A DNA stretch of 64,000 nucleotides, taken from contig OY735212.1 in the NCBI GenBank assembly GCA_963457665.1, forward strand, positions 6,538,237-6,602,236, read 5' to 3'. Numbering within the stretch: the stretch's first letter is position 1; each line of letters opens with the position of its first letter. Positions 33,645-44,459 of this stretch are shown here, in pieces. The DNA is from Thysanoteuthis rhombus (Eukaryota > Mollusca > Cephalopoda > Oegopsida > Thysanoteuthidae). A model generated the notes under the pieces. The model saw only the letters and a program-made list of their open reading frames with translations, was not told the DNA's origin and did not search any database. The position numbers were made by a program, and so were the translations under genes.

Positions 33645-34799
33645 AGTCTCTGGCTCTTTTTCCGTCCCCTCCAGCTCTTTTCCCGTCCCCTCTAGCTCTT
33701 TTCCCGTCCCCTCTAGCTCTTTTCCCGTCCCCTCTAGCTCTTTTCCCGTCCCCTCTAGCTCTTTTCCCGTCCCTTCTCTAGCTCTTTTTCCGTCCCTTCT
33801 CTAGCTCTTTTTCCGTCCCTTCTCTAGCTCTTTTTCCGTCCCTTCTCTAGCTCTTTTTCCGTCCCCTCTCTAGCTCTTTTCCCGTCCCCTCTCTAGCTCT
33901 TTTCCCGTCCCCTCTCTAGCTCTTTTCCCGTCCCCTCTCTAGCTCTTTTCCCGTCCCCTCTCTAGCTCTTTTCCCGTCCCCTCTCTAGCTCTTTTCCCGT
34001 CCCCTCTCTAGCTCTTTTCCCGTCCCCTCTCTAGCTCTTTTCCCGTCCCCTCTCTAGCTCTTTTCCCGTCCCCTCTCTAGCTCTTTTCCCGTCCCCTCTC
34101 TAGCTCTTTTCCCGTCCCCTCTCTAGCTCTTTTCCCGTCCCCTCTCTAGCTCTTTTCCCGTCCCCTCTCTAGCTCTTTTCCCGTCCCCTCTCTAGCTCTT
34201 TTCCCGTCCCCTCTCTAGCTCTTTTCCCGTCCCCTCTCTAGCTCTTTTCCCGTCCCCTCTCTAGCTCTTTTCTGTCCCCTCTCTAGCTCTTTTCCCGTCC
34301 CCTCTCTAGCTCTTTTCCCGTCCCCTCTCTAGCTCTTTTCCCGTCCCCTCTCTAGCTCTTTTCCCGTCCCCTCTCTAGCTCTTTTCCCGTCCCCTCTCTA
34401 GCTCTTTTCCCGTCCCCTCTCTAGCTCTTTTCCCGTCCCCTCTCTAGCTCTTTTCCCGTCCCCTCTCTAGCTCTTTTCCCGTCCCCTCTCTAGCTCTTTT
34501 CCCGTCCCCTCTCTAGCTCTTTTCCCGTCCCCTCTCTAGCTCTTTTCTGTCCCCTCTCTAGCTCTTTTCCCGTCCCCTCTCTAGCTCTTTTCCCGTCCCC
34601 TCTCTAGCTCTTTTCCCGTCCCCTCTCTAGCTCTTTTCCCGTCCCCTCTCTAGCTCTTTTCCCGTCCCCTCTCTAGCTCTTTTCCCGTCCCCTCTCTAGC
34701 TCTTTTCCCGTCCCCTCTCTAGCTCTTTTCCTGTCCCCTCTCTAGCTCTTTTCCCGTCCCCTCTCTAGCTCTTTTCCCGTCCCCTCTCTAGCTCTTTCG
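33645..34799. repeat. 21/23-bp pyrimidine-rich minisatellite, about 50 copies
   Basis: The unit is CTAGCTCTTTTCCCGTCCCC plus TCT (23 bases). A 21-base form (one CT fewer) occupies the first 100 or so bases, then a TTTTTCCG...CCCTTCT variant block, then a long nearly uniform 23-base block. Shortened 22-base units (TTTTCTGTCCCC) occur near 34268 and 34543, 275 bases apart, as expected if a 12-unit block was duplicated. The plus strand is almost entirely C and T. Confidence 0.95.
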
Positions 34800-34804
34800 T
34801 CCTC

Positions 34805-36560
34805 CCCGTTTATATGGACCCTTTCTACCTTTTCCAATTTTGGTCTGAAAGAATGTGAATTTAGTTATGTCCTGCTCATCACAGGTGAGAAAAGGCTGTC
34901 ATAATCTTCGTTTAACTGGATGAGCAAGCCTATTACTGCGAAGTCAAGGCATTGATATGTACCATCGATGGAATGGTCAAGCCGACATCCATGGACAGAT
35001 ATACATAGGAGAAAGCACTAACAAGTACGGTAATTCAATAGAAGATTCACTTCTAAAACCTGCGATAAGACTAGATAGAATCGTGCAAGGTGGGCAATGT
35101 CCAGGAATTGATTAAAAAATTCAGTGTTAGGTCTGATGTCTCAAATCTAAACATATCACCGAGACTTTGTGTACATCTTTGTTACACTCACAAGATATAT
35201 CAATATATTTCATATGTTCCATCATTTTTGACACCGCAGGTAAACTAGTATTTCTGCAACGATATAAAATCTTTTAAAAATCAGTGATGCGATGGGTGTC
35301 AAATTTGGAAATGATATATAATACATTTGTATTTGACTCAATTTTAGCGCTAAAATTATATTCGAGCAAATCTTAATATTGCAACGACACATATGGAGTG
35401 TAGTAATTGTATTTAGATAAGCGTTCAAATTATCATATATAAATAGTTAAAGCTGAAGTAAGGAATAAAATTTGCTCTCAGAAACCTGGTTATCTTGTTA
35501 GATTATCAAACAGAACTTAGAGAGGTACATCATCGAGGGTGATAAAATACTTCCATAAGAAATGTTGAAAAAAAGATATATATATATATATATATATATG
35601 GAGTAAGGATTTGCTACACAAACACGTTTGTTTCTGCCCTGCTTGAGCTTCTTTAGACGAATGATTTGCTCTGTTTTAGATTCCGATTTAGAACATTTTT
35701 TGTGCGTGTCTATTTTTCTTTGTGGTCAGATCATCATTTCATTCTCTTTCTTATATATTCATTGTTTAGTGTTATTGCTCATGTTTTTTATCTAGTGGGA
35801 ATTCTGTGCTTCTTGGCAGCTATAAATCATAGATCAGGAGGGTATGATGTAGGCATACAACACCCTTTACACTAAGATTAATCAACCATATATCATCATT
35901 CACAAACTAAAATTATAAAAAGGTACATCACCGTCGATATATTATTGGAGACTGATAGCAAACTCAGTTACAGTAAAATGGAAAATATCAAAACAAGCAT
36001 ACATATGCCAGAATATTGAAACCCCATGTTACTTATGCTCAAATGAGAAATTTGAAATCCTCACTTTTGCCCATAAAACAAAAAAAAAATTGAATTATTA
36101 AACAGGAAAAATGAAGTAGCGTTAAAATGCCGGGATCGCTCAAAACATCTATTAACAAATATAACTCAATAACCCACATAGCGACTTACAACAAATTAAC
36201 TACTATTGATATTTCACTACCCAAGCCACTTTGAAGAACAACCCAATCGCCATACATATCTAAGGCATGTGGAAACAGACCAAACTCAAAATGAATAAGC
36301 AACAAAAGGAATCTTAATTTGGGAAACAAATTCAAGTGAGAATAAAATACTCTCTGGGGGGAAACGTACCACAAAGTATTGATAGATCAGCTACATACTG
36401 AAAATGATAATGCCTACACCGCACTCTCCTAAATTATGATTCATAAGTACCACTAAACACACACACATATATATATAGGAAGATCCTACCACCGCAAAAA
36501 TGTCCTAAATAGGAATCTTGACCGAATCTTTCACCTGAAAAAAAAAGCCCAAACAGGGAA
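34805..36560. other. Unassigned AT-rich sequence
   Basis: (TA)n at 35577-35600 and a short (CA)n(TA)n near 36459-36478. No gene or known family recognised. Confidence 0.4.
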
Positions 36561-36565
36561 GAAAC

Positions 36566-36577
36566 ATGAACTTATTT
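36566..36577. repeat. Left flanking 12-bp direct repeat
   Basis: ATGAACTTATTT here is repeated exactly at 37151-37162, bracketing the palindromic SINE dimer. It is a candidate target-site duplication. Confidence 0.6.
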
Positions 36578-36857
36578 TTTTTTTTTATTATTATTCGGAC
36601 CATCCTCATCTTTGTTGTTTTTTATACAACGTTTCGGCCGTTGCACTCTACGGCCTTCGTCAGGTATCATCTGGGAGATTTTTGGGAAGTAACGAACCGA
36701 ACCCTTTATTTTATCCGACGGGGGTATATCGACCGTACTCCCCTCTTTCAGCGTTAGTAGTATTGTTATACTGCCTCACACTAGGATCGAACCTAGTACC
36801 ATCAGATTACTTAACAGTAATTTGTCTGATGCTGTAACCACTGCGCTATGTGTCCAT
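36578..36857 (-). repeat. tRNA-derived SINE, left (minus) arm of palindrome
   Basis: Read on the minus strand, a tRNA-like head has a perfect A-box-like TAGCGCAGTGG (36838-36848) and a B-box-like GGTTCGATCCT. It is followed by a body with CCTGACGAAGGCCGTAGAGT and ACGGCCGAAACGTTGTATAA. The element ends in an AAT-rich, then poly(A), tail, seen as T-rich plus strand at 36575-36592. This arm includes the full head, and 255 of its bases (36587-36841) match the right arm exactly. Confidence 0.85.
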
Positions 36858-37150
36858 GTGGTTACAGCATCAGACAAATTACTGTTAAGTAATCTGATGG
36901 TACTAGGTTCGATCCTAGTGTGAGGCAGTATAACAATACTACTAACGCTGAAAGAGGGGAGTACGGTCGATATACCCCCGTCGGATAAAATAAAGGGTTC
37001 GGTTCGTTACTTCCCAAAAATCTCCCAGATGATACCTGACGAAGGCCGTAGAGTGCAACGGCCGAAACGTTGTATAAAAAACAACAAAGATGAGGATGGT
37101 CCGAATAATAATGGAAATAATAATACCTCATCTCAAAAATTCCGAGTTAT
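36858..37150 (+). repeat. tRNA-derived SINE, right (plus) arm of palindrome
   Basis: Bases 36858-37112 are the exact reverse complement of 36587-36841. The copy begins inside the A box (GTGG), so its promoter is truncated; the B box, body and AATAATAAT tail are intact. After the palindrome it continues with GGAAATAATAATACCTCATC to 37150, which has no counterpart in the left arm. The two arms are separated by only 16 bases. Confidence 0.85.
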
Positions 37151-37162
37151 ATGAACTTATTT
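37151..37162. repeat. Right flanking 12-bp direct repeat
   Basis: Exact second copy of ATGAACTTATTT found at 36566-36577. Confidence 0.6.
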
Positions 37163-37164
37163 GT

Positions 37165-38180
37165 GAAACTAATCCTTACCCATTATATTATAAGTTCTAG
37201 TCTGAATCAACATAATGTTAAATGTATATAGCATTTTATGAAATAAACCTATTGAGCATCAGACATCATATATTATATATTATCCGGATTTTTATTATGT
37301 GTGAGTGTGTGTGTTGGATGAAAGACACTTAATTTGATGAAATTACCTTGAAATATTCAACAAAAGGACCAATAAGCATATGCATGTAAAATTCCCCCCC
37401 CCCCTTTTTTTTGCATATACAAATCCTATTTTGTTAGTACAAATCAGGATGATCGGTCAAAACTAGTGTATTTGCCCTTTTGTAATGGTGTTTGAAGGAA
37501 GATGAGAAATAAAAACCAGCGTATTTTGGTGTGCTTAAATGTCTTAAACCTCACAATCCACTCGTTTAATTTGCAAAGTGACTGGCTATGTGTTCTGTAC
37601 GTAACATTTGTCATTTATCGAACGTGACAACCAGTGAATGCTGATTAGAGAGCAAAATCCTTCAATTTCTTTAAAAAAAAACAAAAACGGGTTCATCCCT
37701 AAACATGAACAAGAAACTGTTGTGCAGCGTAATATTTTTAGGTTTAGTACTTTGTAGTGGCACAATTATTCAAATACTATCCTTGTTTTTAGTTGCGTGT
37801 ATCAACCAATGAAAAGAATTATGAAGTGAAAACGGGAATTTTGTACAATACATAAAGGAAATATCAGCTTGCGTGTTTGATCACAGAAATACACTCTATA
37901 TAAATATCCAGTCGTGTTAAGGGATGGTCATAGATTAAATCAATTTGAGTTAACAGGCGTGCAAAAAGCATTTGACGCAGAAGTTTGAACCCAGAAATTG
38001 TCCAAGAGATGTGAAGGCACGAAAATGAAAGAAAAAAAAAGCCAGAATATTCAAGGGAGACAAAATTTTTGAAATTTCCATCTGCCTAAAGATATCTTGC
38101 ATTTATGTAACTTGTTTCATAGTCATAGAACAACCCTAGAAATCAAAGATAGCGAAAAGGGTTCAATCCGTTTTGATGTG
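37165..38180. other. Unassigned AT-rich sequence
   Basis: A C run then T run occur near 37394-37412. No features recognised otherwise. Confidence 0.4.
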
Positions 38181-38184
38181 TGAT

Positions 38185-38610
38185 TGTTTCTGGCGCTCCC
38201 GGACTTGAAAATTGGCATTAATACTCGATTAAAGTCGTAAAAATATTTTTTCATTTTTGAAAAAGGGCTTTTTGGACTTGGTGGGGGCTTTTTCATTATT
38301 TTGATGATAACGTCTCGATTTACCAGATTCTAAGTGTGTCTCGATGTTCTTTTAAAGACTTTGATTTAGCCGTTCTCCAGAGAAAATAACATCTAAATCC
38401 TCCACCATGTAGATGTTTCTAGACATCTTTTTTTTCTTTTCTAATTTTTTCTACCCTTTTAGATGCCTTTCAATGGAAAACACCAATGATGTCATGAACA
38501 GAATTTACTCTGATTCTATTTATTCTTCGATAGAATTTCTTTACGTGATTTCAAATTTTGACGCAACGGTTGTGCAATTGACGGAGATGTTGGATTGAGT
38601 ATTAATTCTT
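38185..38610 (+). repeat. R2 interspersed repeat (plus copy)
   Basis: GACTTGAAAATTGGCATTAA, TTGAAAAAGGGCTTTTTGGA, CTTGGTGGGGGC, CACCAATGATGTCATGAACA and TTCAAATTTTGACGCAACGG match the other R2 copies in order. It is the longest copy; an extra TTTTCT-rich stretch at 38425-38455 may be an insertion. Confidence 0.65.
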
Positions 38611-38619
38611 GACAACCAT

Positions 38620-39185
38620 TTCCCTTCATCTTAATTGTTGTAATTTTCTTTATATCACATCTCAATTTGGGACGTCGATCTACAACTATGACTGATCCAC
38701 CATCGAATAGGCAGTATCAGAACAGCTTAGACGTCTAACCATTCTACCCTGTTGCAAAAAGGAATGTGACTTCGAATCTCGCCGAGAGTTTATTCAGAAG
38801 TTCTGATCCACGGTGTTTTTACTCACTCTCGTAGATGGACAGCCTGTTTTTAGTTGTATTTTATGAAAAGTTGATTTCTTCCAACTGAGTTTTATCGATT
38901 TTCAAAAAGGAAGGCTGCAAATCAAGTACAAGTTTTGAACAAAAACTGACTCAAATTTTGCCTCCAGTTTGTTACCGATGTTGATAAAATTACTATAATT
39001 GGTTTTTATATCCATTCCCGTAAGCAATGACCTGAAAACTAGTATCTTTATAAACTTTCTTTGCAAATAAAGCTAAAACTGAGAAATATTTATGTATAAC
39101 TGTTTATCTATCTATTAGAAACAGTAAACGAGAACGGTAACTATGGGTATTTTCTGTTTTTCAGTTAATTTGGCCAATCGACCGG
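38620..39185. other. Unassigned sequence
   Basis: A weak B-box-like GACTTCGAATCTC at 38769-38781 is not accompanied by a clear A box. Nothing else recognised. Confidence 0.35.
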
Positions 39186-39190
39186 CTGAC

Positions 39191-39902
39191 TATCTATCTA
39201 TGTCTGTCTACGTCTATGTCTATCTACGTCTATGTCTGTCTACGTCTATGTCTGTCTACGTCTATGTCTGTCTACGTCTATGTCTGTCTACGTCTATGTC
39301 TGTCTACGTCTATGTCTGTCTACGTCTACGTCTGTCTACCTACGTCTATGTCTGTCTACCTACGTCTATGTCTGTCTACCTACGTCTATGTCTGTCTACC
39401 TACGTCTATGTCTGTCTACCTACGTCTATGTCTGTCTACCTACGTCTATGTCTGTCTACCTACGTCTATGTCTGTCTACCTACGTCTATGTCTGTCTACC
39501 TACGTCTATGTCTGTCTACCTACGTCTATGTCTGTCTACCTACGTCTATGTCTGTCTACCTACGTCTATGTCTGTCTACCTACGTCTATGTCTGTCTACC
39601 TACGTCTATGTCTGTCTACCTACGTCTATGTCTGTCTACCTACGTCTATGTCTGTCTACCTACGTCTATGTCTGTCTACCTACGTCTATGTCTGTCTACC
39701 TACGTCTATGTCTGTCTACCTACGTCTATGTCTGTCTACCTACGTCTATGTCTGTCTACCTACGTCTATGTCTGTCTACCTACGTCTATGTCTGTCTACC
39801 TACGTCTATGTCTGTCTACCTACGTCTATGTCTGTCTACCTACGTCTATGTCTGTCTACGTCTATCTACGTCTGCGTCGATCTACGTCTGTGTCTATCTA
39901 TA
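39191..39902. repeat. 16/20-bp minisatellite
   Basis: The first part repeats TACGTCTATGTCTGTC (16 bases, about seven copies). From about 39337 the unit gains a TACC to become TACGTCTATGTCTGTCTACC (20 bases), repeated about 25 times almost without change. It ends in degenerate TCTATCTACGTCTG units. All three plus frames are open for 228-264 codons because no frame of the unit contains a stop; I do not propose a gene. Confidence 0.95.
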
Positions 39903-39964
39903 TGACGAAAAGCAATAATTGGGCAAGAAAAACTTAGACACTTCTTTGTTTTTCGATCCTTCCC

Positions 39965-40215
39965 CTGCCTTAAATAGGTTTTCAGTGTAAATCCATACAA
40001 AATCGATCCCAAAGTTTGTGTCCGTCAGTAATCGCTTTTTTTTCATTTATCCAATTCGGACTTTTTGAGTGATTACTGTCTAAAAAATGCACGAGAAGTA
40101 AGTTTTCCATTTATCAAAACTTTTTTCATTTTTTTTTATTGATCATCCCGAAAGTGATATGCAGCAACAACACGTTAATCATGCAACGTTTTCTATTGAA
40201 CGACCAAACCTGACA
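39965..40215 (-). repeat. R1 interspersed repeat, copy E (partial)
   Basis: In R1 orientation: GTTTGGTCGTTCAATAGAAA, ACGTTGCATGATTAACGTG, GGGATGATCAATAAAAAA, ATGGAAAACTTACTTCTC and a GACACAAACTTTGGGATCGA block. The outer third is missing or too diverged to see. Confidence 0.55.
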
Positions 40216-40219
40216 CGTC

Positions 40220-40847
40220 TATCTTTGTATCTAAATACGCGTTGGATATATGATTAAGTCGTAAGTTGATAGGGATAAAATGTAAACTTATCAACGTATG
40301 CATTGCAATAAAGCGCCTGAAAAGAATTAAACCTAGGGTAAATAAAATGTCTTTGTATGACTCTCGGTGCGTGATGAACTAAAAAACCAACGGAGCAGTT
40401 CAATGATCTTTCCACGAATGTCTTGAACTAATCGGGTCTTTCAAAATATTAAAAAAAATGCAATGGTAGTTGAATTTCTTTGGAAGATACTTTATATATG
40501 CGTGAACGATACTGGGCACAAGATGAGGGACCAATTCAACATGAATCTACATTGTTAATCGAACTTCTGCAACATATTGAGGGGGAATTGTGAAATACGT
40601 AGGAACCTGCCCCGGCATCACATTAGTACAAACAGAATATTTCATAAGGATATGCGCAGTTTTGCTTACACAGAGACATTTGGTGAGCTACGGTAAGATA
40701 TGTGTATAAGAACGAATGACTCAAATATTGATTTATGTTATTGTCAACATATACCCGAGGAAAAAGATTAAATTATGCCTAATATTCATATGAGCACAGG
40801 GGACATTCATCTGATATCTACAGTGTGTTTGTTTACATACACACTCA

Positions 40848-40882
<35 letters not shown>

Positions 40883-41248
40883 AATTTGAGCAAACATTCA
40901 GCTTCTCATTGCTTGGCTTAGAGAGTTGAAAACAGGAGCATTACGCAAAAAAGACCGACATTTCATTGAAATGTACATAACAATGTATGCATTTTGTTAC
41001 ACAAACACATATGTAAATGTGTTGTATTAGACGTTAAACGCTCATGCAATGTTAGAGAAAACAAAATACATTCACATGTTTAAACCAAATCAGGTGACCA
41101 AGCATACTTGGCTGTAACTATCCACGCGATTCTCAGGATAAACACTCAGAAGTACCCGGCTGTTACAACACCCACATTGAACAAATATACGCACGGGTGT
41201 CCATTATTCACAGCTAGATATATCCAATTCATGATATGCGTATTCGTA

Positions 41249-41296
<48 letters not shown>

Positions 41297-42195
41297 CCGA
41301 TGAAATCATTGCAGCATACATCCGCCCACAGGAAGAGGAATTTTCCAGTACCATATGAATTCACCCTCAAACCAACTAAATAACCAAACGATAATTAAAC
41401 CCCTAAAATTGAAATTGATTTGGGCATGGCAATAATAGCCAGCAGAACGAGTGGAAAGGCCCAGAAAGAGAGACCATAGAGTGATAGGATGGGACAGGGA
41501 AAGTTAGAAAAAGGATGACCTTCTCTGTTTGTTAAACACAATGGTTTCAAGGCAGAAGCATCGCGTGTTGAAAATTGAAGCCAGTCAACATCGACCGTGT
41601 TGAATAATCAAATCATATAAACCAGAAACGGATCCAACTTTTCAACGGAACTTTGTTCGGTGGAGAAAACGAGAAAGAACGGGCAGACATGGTGGTGGTG
41701 ATGAAGATTGGCTAGGACAGGCGTTGATATGATGATGATGATGAACAGGCATTGTTGTGGCGATGAGGGTGAGGTAGAGGGACGAACGCACTTGTTGTAA
41801 TGATGATGATGGAGCGAGGAGAGATAGCGATATCGGAATGAAAGGTTTCGTATTTTTAGCCTAAATCATACAAAGAGTGCATTTAATATGTTCGTGGAAA
41901 AGAGAAAGAGGGATACATACGAACGATGCTATGATAGAAAACAGAGGCCCCAATTTTCGCGCCCACAAATGTAGAGGGGGGGGATTAGTTGCAGGTTTGG
42001 GTGTGACTCCTACCTATCGAAATTTCCGTCGTCTTTACAATGTTTGGAGAATTGATGTATTTGTATTTTTTATGTGGGTGCCCTCGTATATTTTTGTATT
42101 TATGAAAGTACTTGTAATGAACAAAAAATAGGGGGGGGAATTCTTTGTAGTCAGTTACATGTATAACAATCATCCCTCGATAAACTGAGGCCGAC
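40220..42195. other. Unassigned sequence with microsatellites
   Basis: (TA)n at 40851-40879 and 41252-41292. GAT/GGT-rich trinucleotide sequence lies at about 41688-41815. A G run occurs at 41977-41983, and another near 42131-42138. No gene recognised. Confidence 0.45.
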
Positions 42196-42209
42196 CACCC
42201 AACCGGGGG

Positions 42210-42415
42210 ATGTAAACAGTTCTCATGGATCCGAGGAAGGACAAAAGTGAAGGATTATATACGAACAATTGAGACAAAAATGGAGATGGGCTGGATATTT
42301 AACAAGAAAGTGATATTTGCCCATGGAACAGTAAATGCTCGGGGAAGGTCAAACAAAAAAGGTTAGCTTATCCACGGTCGTCACTGGATGAGATGAGAAA
42401 GGTTTCTGCCTAGCA
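42210..42415 (+). pseudogene. LINE reverse transcriptase C-terminal remnant
   Basis: The sequence encodes RTKVKDYIRTIETK and then, after a one-base shift, KWRWAGYLTRK. This matches the KWRWAGHLxR hallmark at the C-terminus of RTE/jockey-like reverse transcriptases. The KVKDYI variant differs from the other tails in this window, suggesting another subfamily. It is a short, dead fragment. Confidence 0.6.
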
Positions 42416-42419
42416 GTAG

Positions 42420-43259
42420 AATTAAAATGGCTACTGCTACTGATATGCATGTATATGTAAAATGAGTAACGAATTTTTCAAAGGTTCGTTCCGGATTGTA
42501 CATTCCTGTAAATAATCTTTACTCATTTTATAATCGCTCTACGGATGGTATTGAGCATTTTTTTAAAAAGATATGCTTAATACGTATACACCAGCTTGTT
42601 CTCTTACATGTAAATGATCATTTGGTGACACCTGCACATATCCTGGGGATCCTCGATGGTCTTTTTTCCTGTCCCTCAAGTTTTTTTTTCAAATATATTG
42701 GCAAAGTTTTCCGTTTTTACGATATCATAAGAATATCTTGACGTCCAATCTCGCATGTTATGTGTGACGTAGTCACGAAATAATATGAACTGGACGGAAA
42801 CATTTTCATCAATAATCAAAGTATTAAGAGCAACGTTCGTCAAAACAAGTCAGTACACTGAATTAATCGAAAAAATATTTTCCTTTTGTTATCTAATTCA
42901 TACATATTTGTCAGATATTACATCAACACGTGCACACTCACACACACACAAACACACGTACAGAAAAAGTAAATTATCTCGGATATATACACACTGTATG
43001 TAACCAAAAATACGTCAACTTGAAAATCTCATTATTATACGACAGTCAACCATTATAATACACAAAATTTCCATAAACATTTGTCAAATATAAGTGCAAA
43101 CTGAATATTATGTGGACTTTAATCTCTACTCCTTGTCATCAGTGCTTTTGAGGGCCAATCTGTAATCACTAAGCAAATAGACCACTTCGATAGTTATGCT
43201 GGAAACTAGTACGATAAGCATCTTTGACGGTAATTTGCCGATCCTTTGTGTAACATCTC

Positions 43260-43302
<43 letters not shown>

Positions 43303-44105
43303 AGCAATGGTTTATGGGAATTTAGTCTCTTACTATACAATACTTTCTAATCGACGATGTATTTTAGCTTCCATTCCACGTTTACATATATATCTGAAAT
43401 AATTCAATTTTAATTCAAATTCGAAATAAAGGCGATACAGCATCTCCCGTGTGTTTTGTCATCAGATAACGTGAACTTGGGTGTTTGTGTTCATATTTCT
43501 AGTTATTCAAAGTTGTAACATTCATTCAATATTCCTAATTTATTATTCTAAACACACTCTCTCTCACTCACACAGAGACTATATATATATATATATATAT
43601 ATAATGACATTTATCAGTAGAATGGACAGTTAAATATATTGGACAAATACAAATGTATGTGTGTGTTGTTTTTTTCCCTTATTCTCTTGTTCGTTTCGTG
43701 TTGCCCATCCAACTGTATTTCATTCTCATGTCCTTTTGCAAAGCGCATCACAACAGGATCATCACTTGCCCTTTTTCAAAAAGATTAAGTTGCAACCAGA
43801 CACTTCAAACTATAACAAACAGTAGAAGTGATGCATGATAAACGTAATTGATGACTAGGACTGGGAGAGTCTGGGGTGACAGAAACAAGAATTGTTGGGT
43901 TTGGAACCAATCCCGACCACACAATTCTTCTCTACTCACCACCGACATTTCACTTTCATTTGTTTACATCGAGTAATATTGGAAGTTGCGTCTGTTTGTC
44001 TCGGGTAAATTTGAAATGTTTATTCCACTTGATTTTCATTTGCATGCAAATATCAAGTTTTAAGGACTTTTGAGCACATATGCGTAATTACACCCACAAA
44101 AATTC
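42420..44105. other. Unassigned sequence with microsatellites
   Basis: (TA)n at 43262-43300 and 43580-43602, CA-rich near 42938-42958. No gene recognised. Confidence 0.4.
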
Positions 44106-44123
44106 ATGTGTATCCACATTTAT

Positions 44124-44124
<1 letters not shown>

Positions 44125-44202
<78 letters not shown>
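44125..44202. repeat. (CA)n(TA)n compound microsatellite
   Basis: About 15 CA dinucleotides run straight into about 22 TA dinucleotides. Confidence 0.95.
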
Positions 44203-44205
<3 letters not shown>

Positions 44206-44375
44206 TTTAAATGCGTTGCAACACAGGAAATATAATAAAATTATAATGAATATTCAAACTATTTGCCTTCGACTTCTAAGCACTAATATTGATCTGTTCA
44301 CAAAAGAACAAAAATACATAGGATATTTTTATTCAATTATATCTAATGAAAAACTATACCTTATTGTGTGGGACT

Positions 44376-44377
<2 letters not shown>

Positions 44378-44443
<66 letters not shown>

Positions 44444-44455
44444 TGTGTGTACATA
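44378..44455. repeat. (CA)n(TA)n(GT)n palindromic microsatellite
   Basis: A CA run, a TA run and a GT run follow each other, so the block is its own approximate reverse complement and could form a long hairpin or cruciform. Confidence 0.9.
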
Positions 44456-44459
44456 GGCT

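Noticed and set aside
640-34799. CRISPR array interpretation of the regular arrays
   Set aside because: Units are contiguous without unique spacers, and the sequence is animal-like.
36830-36940. Functional tRNA genes in the palindrome
   Set aside because: A and B boxes are good, but the acceptor and anticodon arms do not form a proper cloverleaf, and a SINE body and tail follow.
36587-37112. DNA transposon with 255-base terminal inverted repeats
   Set aside because: Only 16 bases separate the arms, the arms carry tRNA-type promoter boxes and A/AAT-rich outer ends, and the flanking repeat is 12 bases; a SINE dimer fits better. A foldback transposon is not fully excluded.
38700-38810. tRNA-like SINE suggested by GACTTCGAATCTC
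   Set aside because: No A box at the expected distance and no shared tail with other SINE copies.
39143-39937. Plus-strand frames of 228-264 codons
   Set aside because: The 20-base unit has no stop in any plus frame, so all three frames are open together.
43850-43925. Possible minus-strand tRNA-like B box (GGTTCCAAACC)
   Set aside because: The surrounding sequence does not form tRNA arms and no A box was found.
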